Shown here in pieces: positions 29,589 through 39,796 of a stretch of DNA of 64,000 bases (the first letter of the stretch is position 1; each line of letters starts with the position of its first letter). The stretch is from assembly GCF_964059965.1 (NCBI RefSeq), contig NZ_OZ060923.1:1043341-1107340 (forward strand). The letters run 5' to 3'. A program made the translations under genes and the position numbers. This DNA comes from Fukatsuia anoeciicola. Lineage in GTDB: Bacteria; Pseudomonadota; Gammaproteobacteria; Enterobacterales; Enterobacteriaceae. The notes under the pieces are model-generated. The model searched no databases and had not been told where the DNA came from. It was given only the letters and a program-made list of their open reading frames with translations.

Positions 29589-30872
29589 AAATAGTTAAGC
29601 ATTAATAAAAACCTAAAACAATAATAATTATAACTTTAATTAATACTAAATATAATTATTAAAAATAATAAAATACTTAATATCATAGTTATTTTTCTAT
29701 TAGCTAAAACTATAAGATAAACAATAATTATGTATTAAAAAGTAATATATAACGTCAGCGTGTACTCATTAACATCACTAAATAATATTAAGCTAATAAA
29801 ATGTAAATAGTTTTATTTAGAAAGACATATAACTATTTTTAATAAAAGACATTATGATCTTAGATTATTTAAGAACTTTGTATATAAATATATCTTACAA
29901 TTAAAATAGTAATAGATACAGATTACTCAGTACTAGTTAAATTTATTTAAACTTAATATTGTTTAAAAAAATAAAGAAAAATTCTTTAGTGCTAAAAGAT
30001 GACCTAATAATTATAAATTATTAAACTAGATACATTAAATAAAACACTATTGGTATAATTAAATAATCTAAGTTATAATGAAAATATAAAGATATCTTTT
30101 AAATGCTAACTACTTCCTACTAGTTTTAAAAAAAATATTATGCATAAAATAGTAATTATAAATTATTAGTGTAAAAAAATTAGCTAATTAATATTAATTA
30201 TTATTAATTAGGACTATACAGAAATACTTAACTAAATTAGTTTAAATTTTATCAAATAATTAATAATAAATTTAAATTAAATTAACAAATTTAAATTAAT
30301 ATTAATATCGTATATTGATATTTAATCAATAATTAAATATTAGATTATATCTTAATAAAAAAATATAATAAAAATTTTTTTAAACACTCTTTTAGGTTTA
30401 TTTAATTATTAAAGTAGATAGTTATTACTATAAATATTCATTAATAGCATTAATATACCTTCTAATAAAATATAGAGATTAGTAACGATAACTAAATAGG
30501 TAAATATTTTACGTACCCTAACTACAAATAAATCTTTAAAGAATAGTAATATAACATTATTCCTTAATACCTATATAAAATACAATAAATAGTGCTCGCT
30601 CATAATAGAAATATACAGAAATATTATGTAACAATAATAAAATTATTAGTATTAAATACCTTGCATATTTACATGATAGAATTTAATGCTAATTACATAT
30701 AATATTAGTAAAATTAGTTAATTATTCTTATAAAGTAATACTTTATTACTATTAGCATCAAAACTACTCTTAATGTAGGAATAACTATATTTCTTTATAA
30801 TACAAAAAGCTATTTCTAAGATTTTTCATAATAAATAATAGCCTATAAAAAATTTATTTTATAATTATCTTA
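29589..30872. other. Gene-free AT-rich gap
   Basis: No coding frame is seen. Repeat C copy 2 lies at about 29686-29790. Confidence 0.6.
29686..29790 (+). repeat. Dispersed short repeat C, copy 2
   Basis: Contains 'atagttatttttctattag' then 'ctaaaactataagataa', the core also found inverted at 4218-4265 and, in a more diverged form, at 26416-26580. Confidence 0.5.
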
Positions 30873-32537
30873 TTATACTGTTTTTTTAAGGTTTTCTCTC
30901 GAAGCATTGACTAATTGATTAATTTTATCTAAGTTGATACGGTTAAATAGTGGATGGAATTCATTAATTTTATGATTTAAAAGTGGCTTTTCTATATCGT
31001 TCCAGTTTAATTTAATATTTAAAAAGGTCTCACTACGTATTATTAAGGTTGGTACGATCGGCTTAAGATAAGTTATTAATACACGAAATAAATTGATTCC
31101 CATTGAACAAACTGCTTGTAGTTCACTAGCGCAATCGGTTTTTTTTACAACTATCCAAGGAGCCTGTTTATCTATATAGCGATTAGCTAAATCAGATAGT
31201 TCTATAATCTTACGTATAACTTTGCTTGTTTCTCGATTATTATATGCTTCTGCAATAACTAAAGATGAATCTATAAAAATTTTATATAGATTAGGGTTAG
31301 CAAGATGATCAGCTAACTTACCAGCAAATATTTTATTGATAAAACTAGCATTACGCGCAGCTAAATTAACTACTTTATTAACAATATCTGTATTAACTCG
31401 TTGCACAAAATCTTCTAGGTTTAGATCAATATCTTCAATAGAGGAAGATAATTTAGCTGCATAGTAATAACGCAAACAATCAGCTTCCAAATAAGATAGA
31501 TAAGTACTAGCTTTAATAAAGGTACCTCGAGATTTAGACATTTTTTTCCCATTAACCGTAACATAACCATGCACAAACAGGTTAGTTGGTTTACGGAAAC
31601 AACTACCTTGTAATATTGCTGGCCAAAATAAACTATGGAAATAAATAATATCTTTACCAATAAAATGGTATAAATTAGTAATTGTATCTTCATGCCAGAA
31701 TTCATTAAAATTCAAATCATGTCGCTTATTACAGAGATTTTTAAATGTACTCATATAACCAATAGGTGCATCTAACCAAACATAAAAATATTTACCAGGC
31801 GCATCTGGTACTTCAAAACCAAAATATGGTGCATCACGAGTTATATTCCATTGCTGTAAACCAGATTTAAACCATTCTTCCATTTTATTAATAACTTGCT
31901 CTTGTAATGTACCAGAATGAATCCAGGCTTGTAGCATATCACTGAAAGCAGGTAAATCGAAGAAAAAATGTTCAGATTCACGCATAACTGGTATTGTATT
32001 AGAAATAACAGATTTTGGATTAATAAGTTTAGTTGGATTATAAGTAGCCCCACAATTCTCACAATTATCACCATATTGATTTGGTGATTTACATTTTGGA
32101 CAAGTTCCCTTTATGAAACGATCAGGTAGGAATATACCTTCTTGCGTATCATATAACTGTGAGATAATACGATTCTTAATATAACCATTATTTTTTAGGC
32201 GAAGATAAATTAAATTTAATAATTCCTGATTTTCCTCACTATGTGTAGAATAATAATTATCATAACTAATAGCAAATTTGGAAAAATCTTGTTGGTGTTC
32301 TTGATTTATTTTATTAATCATTTGTTCCCGAGTTATCCCTAACTGCTGTGCTTTTAACATGATAGGTGTGCCATGAGCATCATCAGCACAAATAAAATAA
32401 ACATGATGACCGCGCATACGTTGGTAACGAACCCATATATCTGCCTGGATATGTTCAAGCATATGACCAAGATGAATAGAACCATTAGCATAAGGTAGCG
32501 CACACGTTACCAGTATTTTTTTTGTGATTTGAACCAT
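30873..32537 (-). CDS. metG: Methionyl-tRNA synthetase, short form
   Basis: MetG charges initiator and elongator tRNA-Met. The 554-residue protein covers the catalytic and anticodon-binding domains of E. coli MetG (677). It starts at KKILVTCALPYANGSIHLGH with the HIGH-type motif HLGH at about residues 21-24. The zinc-binding knuckle C..C.....C..C lies at about 145-161, and the KMSKS motif at about 333-337. The C-terminal EMAPII-like tRNA-binding and dimerisation domain is absent, as in other reduced endosymbionts such as Buchnera. It is expected to work as a monomer. Confidence 0.97.
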   Translation of the reverse strand: MVQITKKILVTCALPYANGSIHLGHMLEHIQADIWVRYQRMRGHHVYFICADDAHGTPIMLKAQQLGITREQMINKINQEHQQDFSKFAISYDNYYSTHSEENQELLNLIYLRLKNNGYIKNRIISQLYDTQEGIFLPDRFIKGTCPKCKSPNQYGDNCENCGATYNPTKLINPKSVISNTIPVMRESEHFFFDLPAFSDMLQAWIHSGTLQEQVINKMEEWFKSGLQQWNITRDAPYFGFEVPDAPGKYFYVWLDAPIGYMSTFKNLCNKRHDLNFNEFWHEDTITNLYHFIGKDIIYFHSLFWPAILQGSCFRKPTNLFVHGYVTVNGKKMSKSRGTFIKASTYLSYLEADCLRYYYAAKLSSSIEDIDLNLEDFVQRVNTDIVNKVVNLAARNASFINKIFAGKLADHLANPNLYKIFIDSSLVIAEAYNNRETSKVIRKIIELSDLANRYIDKQAPWIVVKKTDCASELQAVCSMGINLFRVLITYLKPIVPTLIIRSETFLNIKLNWNDIEKPLLNHKINEFHPLFNRINLDKINQLVNASRENLKKTV

Positions 32538-32795
32538 AAAAAATTATTTACCTACAAGGTAATCAAGGAACATTAGTATTAACTAATCATATTATAAGTA
32601 GCTAATACAAGGTTAATTGTATCACCATTAATATATATATTAATAATTATTATTAATATATATATTTTGAGTATCTATAAAAATAATTGTATTTTTGTGT
32701 AGTATTTTTTATTTTTAGTTATTTTATAAGATATAGTATTAATTTTATTAATTACTATTTATATTAGCATGTTTTTTAATATAGAGACTTTTTAG

Positions 32796-33082
32796 TCTAT
32801 TAATATTTCGTTAACATGTATTAATTATTAAGGAAAAATAAACTTTAATCTATATATAAATAAAAATATACTTTAATATAGGAAATGCTAATCTAAAATA
32901 ATGAGTTAAATAGATTAAGCATTACTTAACATCTAATAAAATTATTACTAAATAAATATAATGGTATTTTTGTTTAGTATAGAGAACTATTCTAACACTA
33001 TTAATACGAAATATTTAATATCTAGCAGAAGTATTTAAAGTATCTATCATGTATTAAAGTACATCAAATTTTATTATGATAG
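32796..33082 (+). repeat. Dispersed degenerate repeat A, copy 3
   Basis: Aligns with 16210-16490 from the first base and with 1-245 from about 32834. It shares 'tctattaatatttcgttaa', 'gaaaaataaactttaatc', 'catctaataaaattatta', 'agtatagagaac' and 'gtatctatcat'. It is followed directly by repeat B. Confidence 0.7.
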
Positions 33083-33090
33083 CACCATTG

Positions 33091-33285
33091 CTAATTTAAG
33101 TTAAATAAAACTATAAGAAAACAGAAAGATAGTACGTAATATTACCAATTATACAAAGTACTTTCACTAAATCTTATTTATATTTAATAGATTTTATGCT
33201 TGGTAAATAAATAGGTAGGTATTAAAAGATTATCTCAGTTTTTAATATTATATTTTAAATACCCTAACATTTATAAAATAAGTAG
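33091..33285 (+). repeat. Dispersed degenerate repeat B, copy 2
   Basis: Counterpart of 19221-19410. The best-preserved part is 'ataagaaaacagaaa' near 33113-33127. Confidence 0.5.
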
Positions 33286-33476
33286 TACTTTTCAAGAACA
33301 CTATAGTTAATAGTACTAAATAAATTAGTCTTTACTCTAGTTACTAACTATATATTCTTTAACACTAAGAAGAAGAAATTATATCTTTATTATATTTTAC
33401 GAAAATAACTAGCTTTTTATTCTAAATATTAAAAATAATTTTTAAAAAGATGCATAAATTTAAATTTTAATATAAA

Positions 33477-33562
33477 ATTAAACAATTAAACAATTAAACA
33501 ATTAAACAATTAAACAATTAAACAATTAAACAATTAAACAATTAAACAATTAAACAATTAAA
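33477..33562. repeat. Tandem repeat, 8-bp unit CAATTAAA
   Basis: Ten exact copies run from 33483 to 33562, preceded by a partial unit from 33477. There is no variation between copies, so it is recent or actively homogenised by slippage. It lies in non-coding DNA about 310 bases beyond the 3' end of nadE. Confidence 0.95.
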
Positions 33563-33871
33563 TATTATCTATATAATATAAATTTAAAATTTATTTTTAT
33601 AGCATAAATAAAATTTTTTATCATCACTAATTTTTGCTAATTTTGACAATTTGTATAACGATAGTAATGTAAATTTCAAATTTTGACTCGAATAAAAATT
33701 AATTATGTATTTAATATTTTAGTATAACTAGGTGTATTATTTTACAATTAAAATTCCTTATTTCTATAGCTGTTATTCTAGCAATGTCTTTCTAGTTATG
33801 ACCCTTCACATATATTATAGTATTTAAATTATTTAATGATTATCTTATTTTTTTGGTAGTTTATATTAGAA

Positions 33872-35515
33872 TTACCAATTTTTACGACCAAAACTACAGG
33901 TTATAGGATAACGACGATCTTTACCAAGATCACGGTTAGTAATACGAGGACCAATAGCTGATTGACGTCGTTTATGTTCATTAGTATCAACTAATCGAAT
34001 TACATTACGTATAATTGTTTCATCATAACATCCTTTGGTATCGCGCGCAATTAAATCGACAATAGATTCATCTCGCTCAATATAACCTTCAAGAATATTA
34101 TCTAAAATATCGTAAGGGGGTAATTTATCTAAGTCTAGTTGCTTAGGTGCTAACTCTGCCGAAGGTTGACGATCAATGATTTCTTGTGGAATTACTTTTA
34201 TTTTACCAAAAGAATTACGATATTTAGCTAATTTAAATACTAAAGTTTTTGATACATCCTTTAGCACATCAAAACCACCAGCCATATCACCATATAAGGT
34301 AGAATAACCAACAGCAAGCTCACTTTTATTACTAGTTGTTATTACAATGCTACCAAATTTATTAGATAACGCCATTAGTAATACACTACGACAACGAGCC
34401 TGTAAATTTTCTTCCGTGATATCTACTTGTTTATTTATAAATAATGGAGCTAATTGCGCCATAAAAGTATTGAATATTGGCTCAATGGAAAGTATATTAA
34501 ATTTAATACCTTGTATTTTAGCCTGTTGTTGTGCATATTTTATACTTAATATTGATGTATAACGAGATGGCATCATTATGCCATGAACCTTTTCTTTACC
34601 TAATGCATCAACAATAATGGCTAAAGTTAGTGCAGAATCTATACCACCAGATAAACCAAGTAATGCACCTTTAAAACCATTTTTATTAACGTAATCACTT
34701 GCTGCCATTACTAATGCTTGATACTCTTTGGCAAATGGTTTGATTACATAACTAACTGCTAATTTCTGCATCGGTATAATATTTAGATCTGTTAGTTGGC
34801 ATAGAGTAATTTGTTCAGCAAAAGCAGCAAGGCGGTGTGTAATTTTGCCTTGTGCATTAAATACTTTCGAACAACCATCAAAAATAAGATCATCTTGCCC
34901 TCCTACTTGATTGAGATAAACTAATGGCAATTTAGTACGCTGACAATGACGGACTAGTAATTGATTACGAATATAAGATTTTTCACGATGATAAGGAGAA
35001 GCATTAATTGACAATAATATTTCTGCACCTGCTGCTTTTGCTGCATCTACTAGTACAGAAGACCAAACATCTTCACAGATTAGCATCCCCAAGTGATAAT
35101 CTTTTAACTTAATAACACAACTATTATTGCCTGGTGTAAAATAGCGTTTTTCATCAAACACACCATAATTTGGTAGTAATTGCTTAAAATAACGATCAAG
35201 TAATTTTCCTGCTGAAAATATTGATAACGCATTATATAATTCTTTACCTTCACGCCATGGATGTCCTACAATAATAGAAATCTGTAAAGAAGCCTGCTGT
35301 AATAGCAGTAACTGATCAATACAACGCTGATAAAAATCATTTCGCAATAAAAGATCTTCTGGTGGATAACCACATAATGCAAGCTCAGAGAACATAACTA
35401 AATTAGCTTTTCCTTGTTGTTGAGCTACAATTTGTAACATGCGTTCAGTATTGCCTTCAATATCACCAACCATCCAATTAAGCTGGGCTAATACAATAGA
35501 TAGTGATTTACTCAT
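33872..35515 (-). CDS. nadE: Glutamine-dependent NAD+ synthetase (two-domain)
   Basis: NadE amidates nicotinate adenine dinucleotide to NAD+. This 547-residue form has an N-terminal nitrilase-type glutaminase (about 1-250) that releases ammonia for the C-terminal synthetase. Glutaminase residues are visible: Glu in SELALCGYPPEDL (about 44), Lys near 112 and Cys in LICEDVW (about 145). The synthetase PP-loop is LGLSGGIDSALT near 285-296. E. coli has only the short ammonia-dependent enzyme (275), so the ancestor carried the longer type. The start at 35515 follows an agga site and matches family N-termini; a frame from 35539 adds eight unsupported residues. Confidence 0.95.
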   Translation of the reverse strand: MSKSLSIVLAQLNWMVGDIEGNTERMLQIVAQQQGKANLVMFSELALCGYPPEDLLLRNDFYQRCIDQLLLLQQASLQISIIVGHPWREGKELYNALSIFSAGKLLDRYFKQLLPNYGVFDEKRYFTPGNNSCVIKLKDYHLGMLICEDVWSSVLVDAAKAAGAEILLSINASPYHREKSYIRNQLLVRHCQRTKLPLVYLNQVGGQDDLIFDGCSKVFNAQGKITHRLAAFAEQITLCQLTDLNIIPMQKLAVSYVIKPFAKEYQALVMAASDYVNKNGFKGALLGLSGGIDSALTLAIIVDALGKEKVHGIMMPSRYTSILSIKYAQQQAKIQGIKFNILSIEPIFNTFMAQLAPLFINKQVDITEENLQARCRSVLLMALSNKFGSIVITTSNKSELAVGYSTLYGDMAGGFDVLKDVSKTLVFKLAKYRNSFGKIKVIPQEIIDRQPSAELAPKQLDLDKLPPYDILDNILEGYIERDESIVDLIARDTKGCYDETIIRNVIRLVDTNEHKRRQSAIGPRITNRDLGKDRRYPITCSFGRKNW

Positions 35516-37939
35516 ATTGATTCCTATTACTTTATTCAATTATTTTTAATAAATACTATTCTTTAAAATTGTACTGTGCAATTAAGAAAATATTAGAAAT
35601 TTATAAAACTTAATACTCTTACGCCTAACTATATATTGCCTTAATCAGACTATCTTTAATAATTTTAAAAAGATTATATCCTTTAAAAAAATCGGGAAAA
35701 GACATATTATTAATATCTATTCGATTAAAACTCAATCGATACCTAATACTTATATTAATGTAATACACTAAATTTTTAGAAATTAACACTCTTATATGAG
35801 TGTTAGTAATAATCTCTTAAGTAAGAGACTTATGAATTATAAAATAATAAAATACTAAAGAAAAAATTTGTTACTTAATTAGTATTAACGTAATATATTT
35901 TAAAAAATAATAAAATATTAAATAAAGTAAATTAATATAAGTAAAAGACCACGTCTCAATAACTTCTAAGTATTTACAATATTATTGTAATAAAAGATTA
36001 AAAAATATTAAATTACCAATTATTTTTAGTAAAGATGATGTATGATTGATTATATATAAGATATTTTATAAAAATTTTTATCTAATTTTTTATATTAATT
36101 TTTAATATAAATTATTTAACTAAATCATAAAGAATAAAATAACTTATAAAATTTTAAAACTTTAAAATTTTATAAAATAAATACGCATTACTACTATTAC
36201 CTATAATAAGCATACCTTAACTATTAGAAGTTATTACTAAAATAATAGAATTAAGTAAAAGTATTAAATAAATAATATAATATAAAACTAAGCAAAAAAT
36301 TAAGATTAGAATAAAATATTATAAATTAATACTTATTTATTAACTAATAATAGATGTAACCAATAAGTACTTATTGGTTATCATGAATAAAGTAGAGACA
36401 AATACTACCTAGTATCTATAATTTAGCCGTATAAAATTAAAATATTAAAACTTATGTAGTAAACTAAGCAATAGCAATTAGTAGTAGCATTAATAAAACT
36501 TTAATAAGGTATATACAATATATTAAAGTAATTTATACACTAATTAATTACTATAGGTTGATTATTGTATGCTCATAGATATCTATTCTGAAGAAAGTGT
36601 TCTTACTATTAAGTTAATTATCTGTTATCTCCATGCTAGAAAAGTGTTCAAATAAAAATATCAGTTTTCTAATAGATTATAGAACATTGGTATTTTTATT
36701 GCTAATGCATTATTATATCAACTAAAAATAAGAACACAACGTAATAGATAATAGATATGTAGTATTATTTTTAAACATGATGATAAAGTACAGGATTTAC
36801 ATGTCATAGATACTTATGCTAAATATAATATTTAATAGTTCTTATTTCTCAATTTCTATTTTATTATATTTACTAAAAGCTAAAACTATATTTCTACTAC
36901 AACGTAGAAATATTTTTTAAAAATTTAACTAAAAATAACTAATAGTATTAATGTGATACTAGTAATTTAATAGATTATTTAATGGAAACAGTTAATAGCT
37001 TAATCACTATACTAAAATTCTTTTTATTAATACTATTACTACAATTATTAAGGTTATTAATTAGTCATTATTGTAGCCACTAGAGAATAATAAATTATTA
37101 ACGAAAAGTTATATTAATTTAATACCCATGATACAAGAAAGGGGTTATATTAATAAATTACGTTAAGGTTTACTAGATTCTATAAACAAATTTTTATGAA
37201 TTTCGTAATATAATACCTCGTAGTATAAAATTTCTCACTAATGATATTTAAGATCGATATATTTATATTTTATTGATTAAAATAAAAGATCTAAAATTCA
37301 CTAGAAAGACTAAAGAACCCCTCTCTTTTTATCAATATGTTACTTTATTTATAGTGCAATAAAAGATGCCTTTAATTTATGACTTAATAAAAATATATCT
37401 ATAACAGAACAACTAGTTAAATATACTTTAATCAATACTTTAAAACTAGTATATGTAGTTTAAAAACAATACGTAAAAAATAATAAATAGTTTAGTATTG
37501 TCAAGTAGTCTAGCAGACTATAGTTTATAAAATCTTATTTTTATTGAATTATTTTTAGTAAAAGAATATCTTGTTATTGTAAGGATTAGTAAATCGTACG
37601 TAATCGTAAATATTAAGCTATTATGCTATTAAAATTAATAACGAAAATATGTCTAAAACACTAACATAATAGTATATTACTAGCTAAAAGTTAAAAGATT
37701 GTCGTAATTAGTTATAAGAGAAGGTTGACAATTAACAATCTAGTTCTAAATAAAAGATATTAAGTAATACAATATTCAAGTTACATAATAGTACTCTAAT
37801 ATTAAAATTAATCAGTAAACTTTATATGTTATGAATACATTAATTATTAGTAACCTATTAGAAATTTTTTGTATTTACTGATAATTTATTAAAATAACTC
37901 AAAATACTACTTACTTTATATAAGAACTACGCTCTTTAT
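35516..37939. other. 2.4-kb gene-free gap
   Basis: No intact frame is seen. It has a 24-bp perfect palindrome at 36357-36380 and small hairpins near 35789-35830. Parts around 36.56-37.3 kb are slightly less AT-rich and may be a decayed gene, but no family could be recognised. Confidence 0.55.
36357..36380. repeat. Perfect 24-bp palindrome
   Basis: The sequence is fully self-complementary with no loop, with a central AAGTACTT. It lies in non-coding DNA. It could be a protein-binding operator left over from a lost gene or a random palindrome. Confidence 0.65.
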
Positions 37940-38986
37940 TTATTTTTTCTTATCTAAGCAGTTACTTAGAAACTTAGAATAGCTTCTAAGTGCTAAAATT
38001 GTTACCCATACTGGTGCTTTACCTACCGGATAACGTGCTAATAAAATTAATTTTCCAGTATATTTATTAATGTTATAAACAGCAATATAATTAGATTGTT
38101 GCCCTGCAACAATTAAAAAATTACCGCTATAATCAATATTAAAACTGCGTGGTTGTGCTTCTGTTAGTTCATACCCTATAAAGGAAACTATAACACCGTC
38201 TTGTTTTACACTAAAAATTGCTAATATATTAGCCATACGATCACTTACATATAAATAAAACCCGTCAGGAGTAATATGAATATCAGCGGCCCAGCAAGTA
38301 CCAGTAAAATCATTTAATAGTACGTTTAAAGTTTGTATTCGTCTATATTGTTGACCATTATCTGTAATTTGATAAACATCTACCGTGCTATTTCGTTCGT
38401 TAATACAATAAACAACTTGATAATAAGGATGAAATACCATATGACGTGGACCTGCTCCTTTTGCTGTTTTTACTTCTTTTTGTTGTTTATGTGGTGTTAA
38501 TTTTCCATTAGTATTTAACTTGAATAGACGTATACAGTCTTCTTCTAGGCAAGGTACCAGTATAATTTGATTACCTGGATCAACATTTACTGAATGCGGT
38601 GTTGTTATATTATCTAATCGCTGTATTAATTTTCTTGCTACACCTTGGTTATCAATTTTATTAACGCTAATACAATTTGCACTATAGGATGCTGTGAATA
38701 AAAAACGTCCTTGTAAATCAGTTGAAATATATGTTGGCCTACCTGGCAATGGAGTATTAGCCACTTTTTTTAGCCTACCATCATCAGCAATATGATAAGT
38801 TAGTATAGCAAAATCTGGACATATACCCACGTATAAATAATGTTTATTAGGACTAACAGCCATAGATTTAATCTGCTGATTAAATACCTTTTCAGTTTGT
38901 AATAATATTAATTCACCTGTTAAATTTAATTGCCAAATATCAATCTGTGAGCTATTAAGGCTTGCTACATACACTACTTGTTTCAT
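37940..38986 (-). CDS. pgl: 6-phosphogluconolactonase (beta-propeller type)
   Basis: Pgl hydrolyses 6-phosphogluconolactone in the oxidative pentose phosphate pathway, upstream of Gnd (also in this window). The 348-residue protein matches E. coli Pgl/YbhE (331), a seven-bladed propeller. Conserved signatures include VSPNKHYLYVG near residues 47-57, GAGPRHMVFHP near 176-186, WAADIHITPDG near 231-241 and the QPRSFNIDYSGNFLIVAGQ stretch near 278-296. The last 15 or so residues are an extra Ser/Lys-rich tail. It starts nine bases after the modA stop on the same strand, where E. coli has modB, modC and ybhA between. Confidence 0.95.
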   Translation of the reverse strand: MKQVVYVASLNSSQIDIWQLNLTGELILLQTEKVFNQQIKSMAVSPNKHYLYVGICPDFAILTYHIADDGRLKKVANTPLPGRPTYISTDLQGRFLFTASYSANCISVNKIDNQGVARKLIQRLDNITTPHSVNVDPGNQIILVPCLEEDCIRLFKLNTNGKLTPHKQQKEVKTAKGAGPRHMVFHPYYQVVYCINERNSTVDVYQITDNGQQYRRIQTLNVLLNDFTGTCWAADIHITPDGFYLYVSDRMANILAIFSVKQDGVIVSFIGYELTEAQPRSFNIDYSGNFLIVAGQQSNYIAVYNINKYTGKLILLARYPVGKAPVWVTILALRSYSKFLSNCLDKKK

Positions 38987-38995
38987 AATTTCTTT

Positions 38996-39796
38996 TTAAT
39001 CAACCTTTTGTAACTGTTCAATATGATTGATATAGGAAAATCCATTATTTCTAAATATTGTTATAGCAGTAGGATTTTTTAAATATTCATAAAAAGCATT
39101 AACTTGTGAGTTTTCATGACCACGAATTATTGCTATAGAATATTCAATAGGATTATGACTTTGATCAGGAAAAACACCAACAACTCTAACTTTATCACTA
39201 GATACTGCATCTGATCCATAAATAATGCCTAATGGTGCTTTTGATCGTTCTACTAGCCCTAACACACGACGAACATCATTAGTAATAATAATATTTGTCG
39301 CTAATGTTGACCAAGCACCACAATATTTTAATGCTTGCTTAGCATAAACTCCAGCAGGATCATAGTCAGGGTCACTAAGTGCTAGGCGCTCTCCATCTAA
39401 TAAATTTTTCCAATTAGTTTCTTTGTTAATAGTAACATTATAAATATTACTATCTATTGGTGCGATAAGGACTAATTCATTACCTAATAAAGTATAGCGA
39501 CTAACAGGAATAATAGCTTGTTTTTTAGCAAGAAAATCCATAGATTGTTGATCAGCTGAAATAAATATATCTGCTACTATACCATTTGCTATTTGCTGTG
39601 CTAAAGTAGTAGATGACGCGTAAGAAATAACTACCTCTATTTGTTTTTCTATCTGATACTGTTTAACAATATCCTGTAATGCATTAGTTAATGAAATAGC
39701 AGCAAATAAAGTAACTTTTTCTACTGCTATAGCAGATAAATTCCCCACACAAATTAATATTATGCCAAAAATCCATTTATTCCACAGATACTTCAT
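38996..39796 (-). CDS. modA: Molybdate ABC transporter periplasmic binding protein
   Basis: ModA binds molybdate in the periplasm and passes it to the ModBC permease. The 266-residue protein matches E. coli ModA (257). It has a signal peptide (positive start, hydrophobic 8-23), then VTLFAAISLTNA with the first oxyanion-binding serine, YASSTTLAQQ, ADIFISADQ, DPAGVYAKQAL and LGIIYGSDAV. A roughly ten-residue C-terminal extension is present. modB and modC, which should follow, have been deleted and pgl abuts directly. Whether this is a functional remnant or a gene on its way out cannot be told; the frame is fully open. Confidence 0.94.
   Translation of the reverse strand: MKYLWNKWIFGIILICVGNLSAIAVEKVTLFAAISLTNALQDIVKQYQIEKQIEVVISYASSTTLAQQIANGIVADIFISADQQSMDFLAKKQAIIPVSRYTLLGNELVLIAPIDSNIYNVTINKETNWKNLLDGERLALSDPDYDPAGVYAKQALKYCGAWSTLATNIIITNDVRRVLGLVERSKAPLGIIYGSDAVSSDKVRVVGVFPDQSHNPIEYSIAIIRGHENSQVNAFYEYLKNPTAITIFRNNGFSYINHIEQLQKVD

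Larger units (their letters stand above)
32538..33871. other. Gap rich in repeats
   Basis: This gap carries repeat A copy 3 (32796-33082), immediately followed by repeat B copy 2 (33091-33285), and then an 8-bp tandem repeat (33477-33562). No coding frame is seen. Confidence 0.6.

Noticed and set aside
33477..33562. CRISPR array
   Set aside because: Contiguous 8-bp units with no spacers and no cas genes nearby; it is a microsatellite.
36560..37300. Pseudogene of a recognisable family
   Set aside because: Slightly higher GC and a few short frames, but no stretch could be matched to a known protein by eye.
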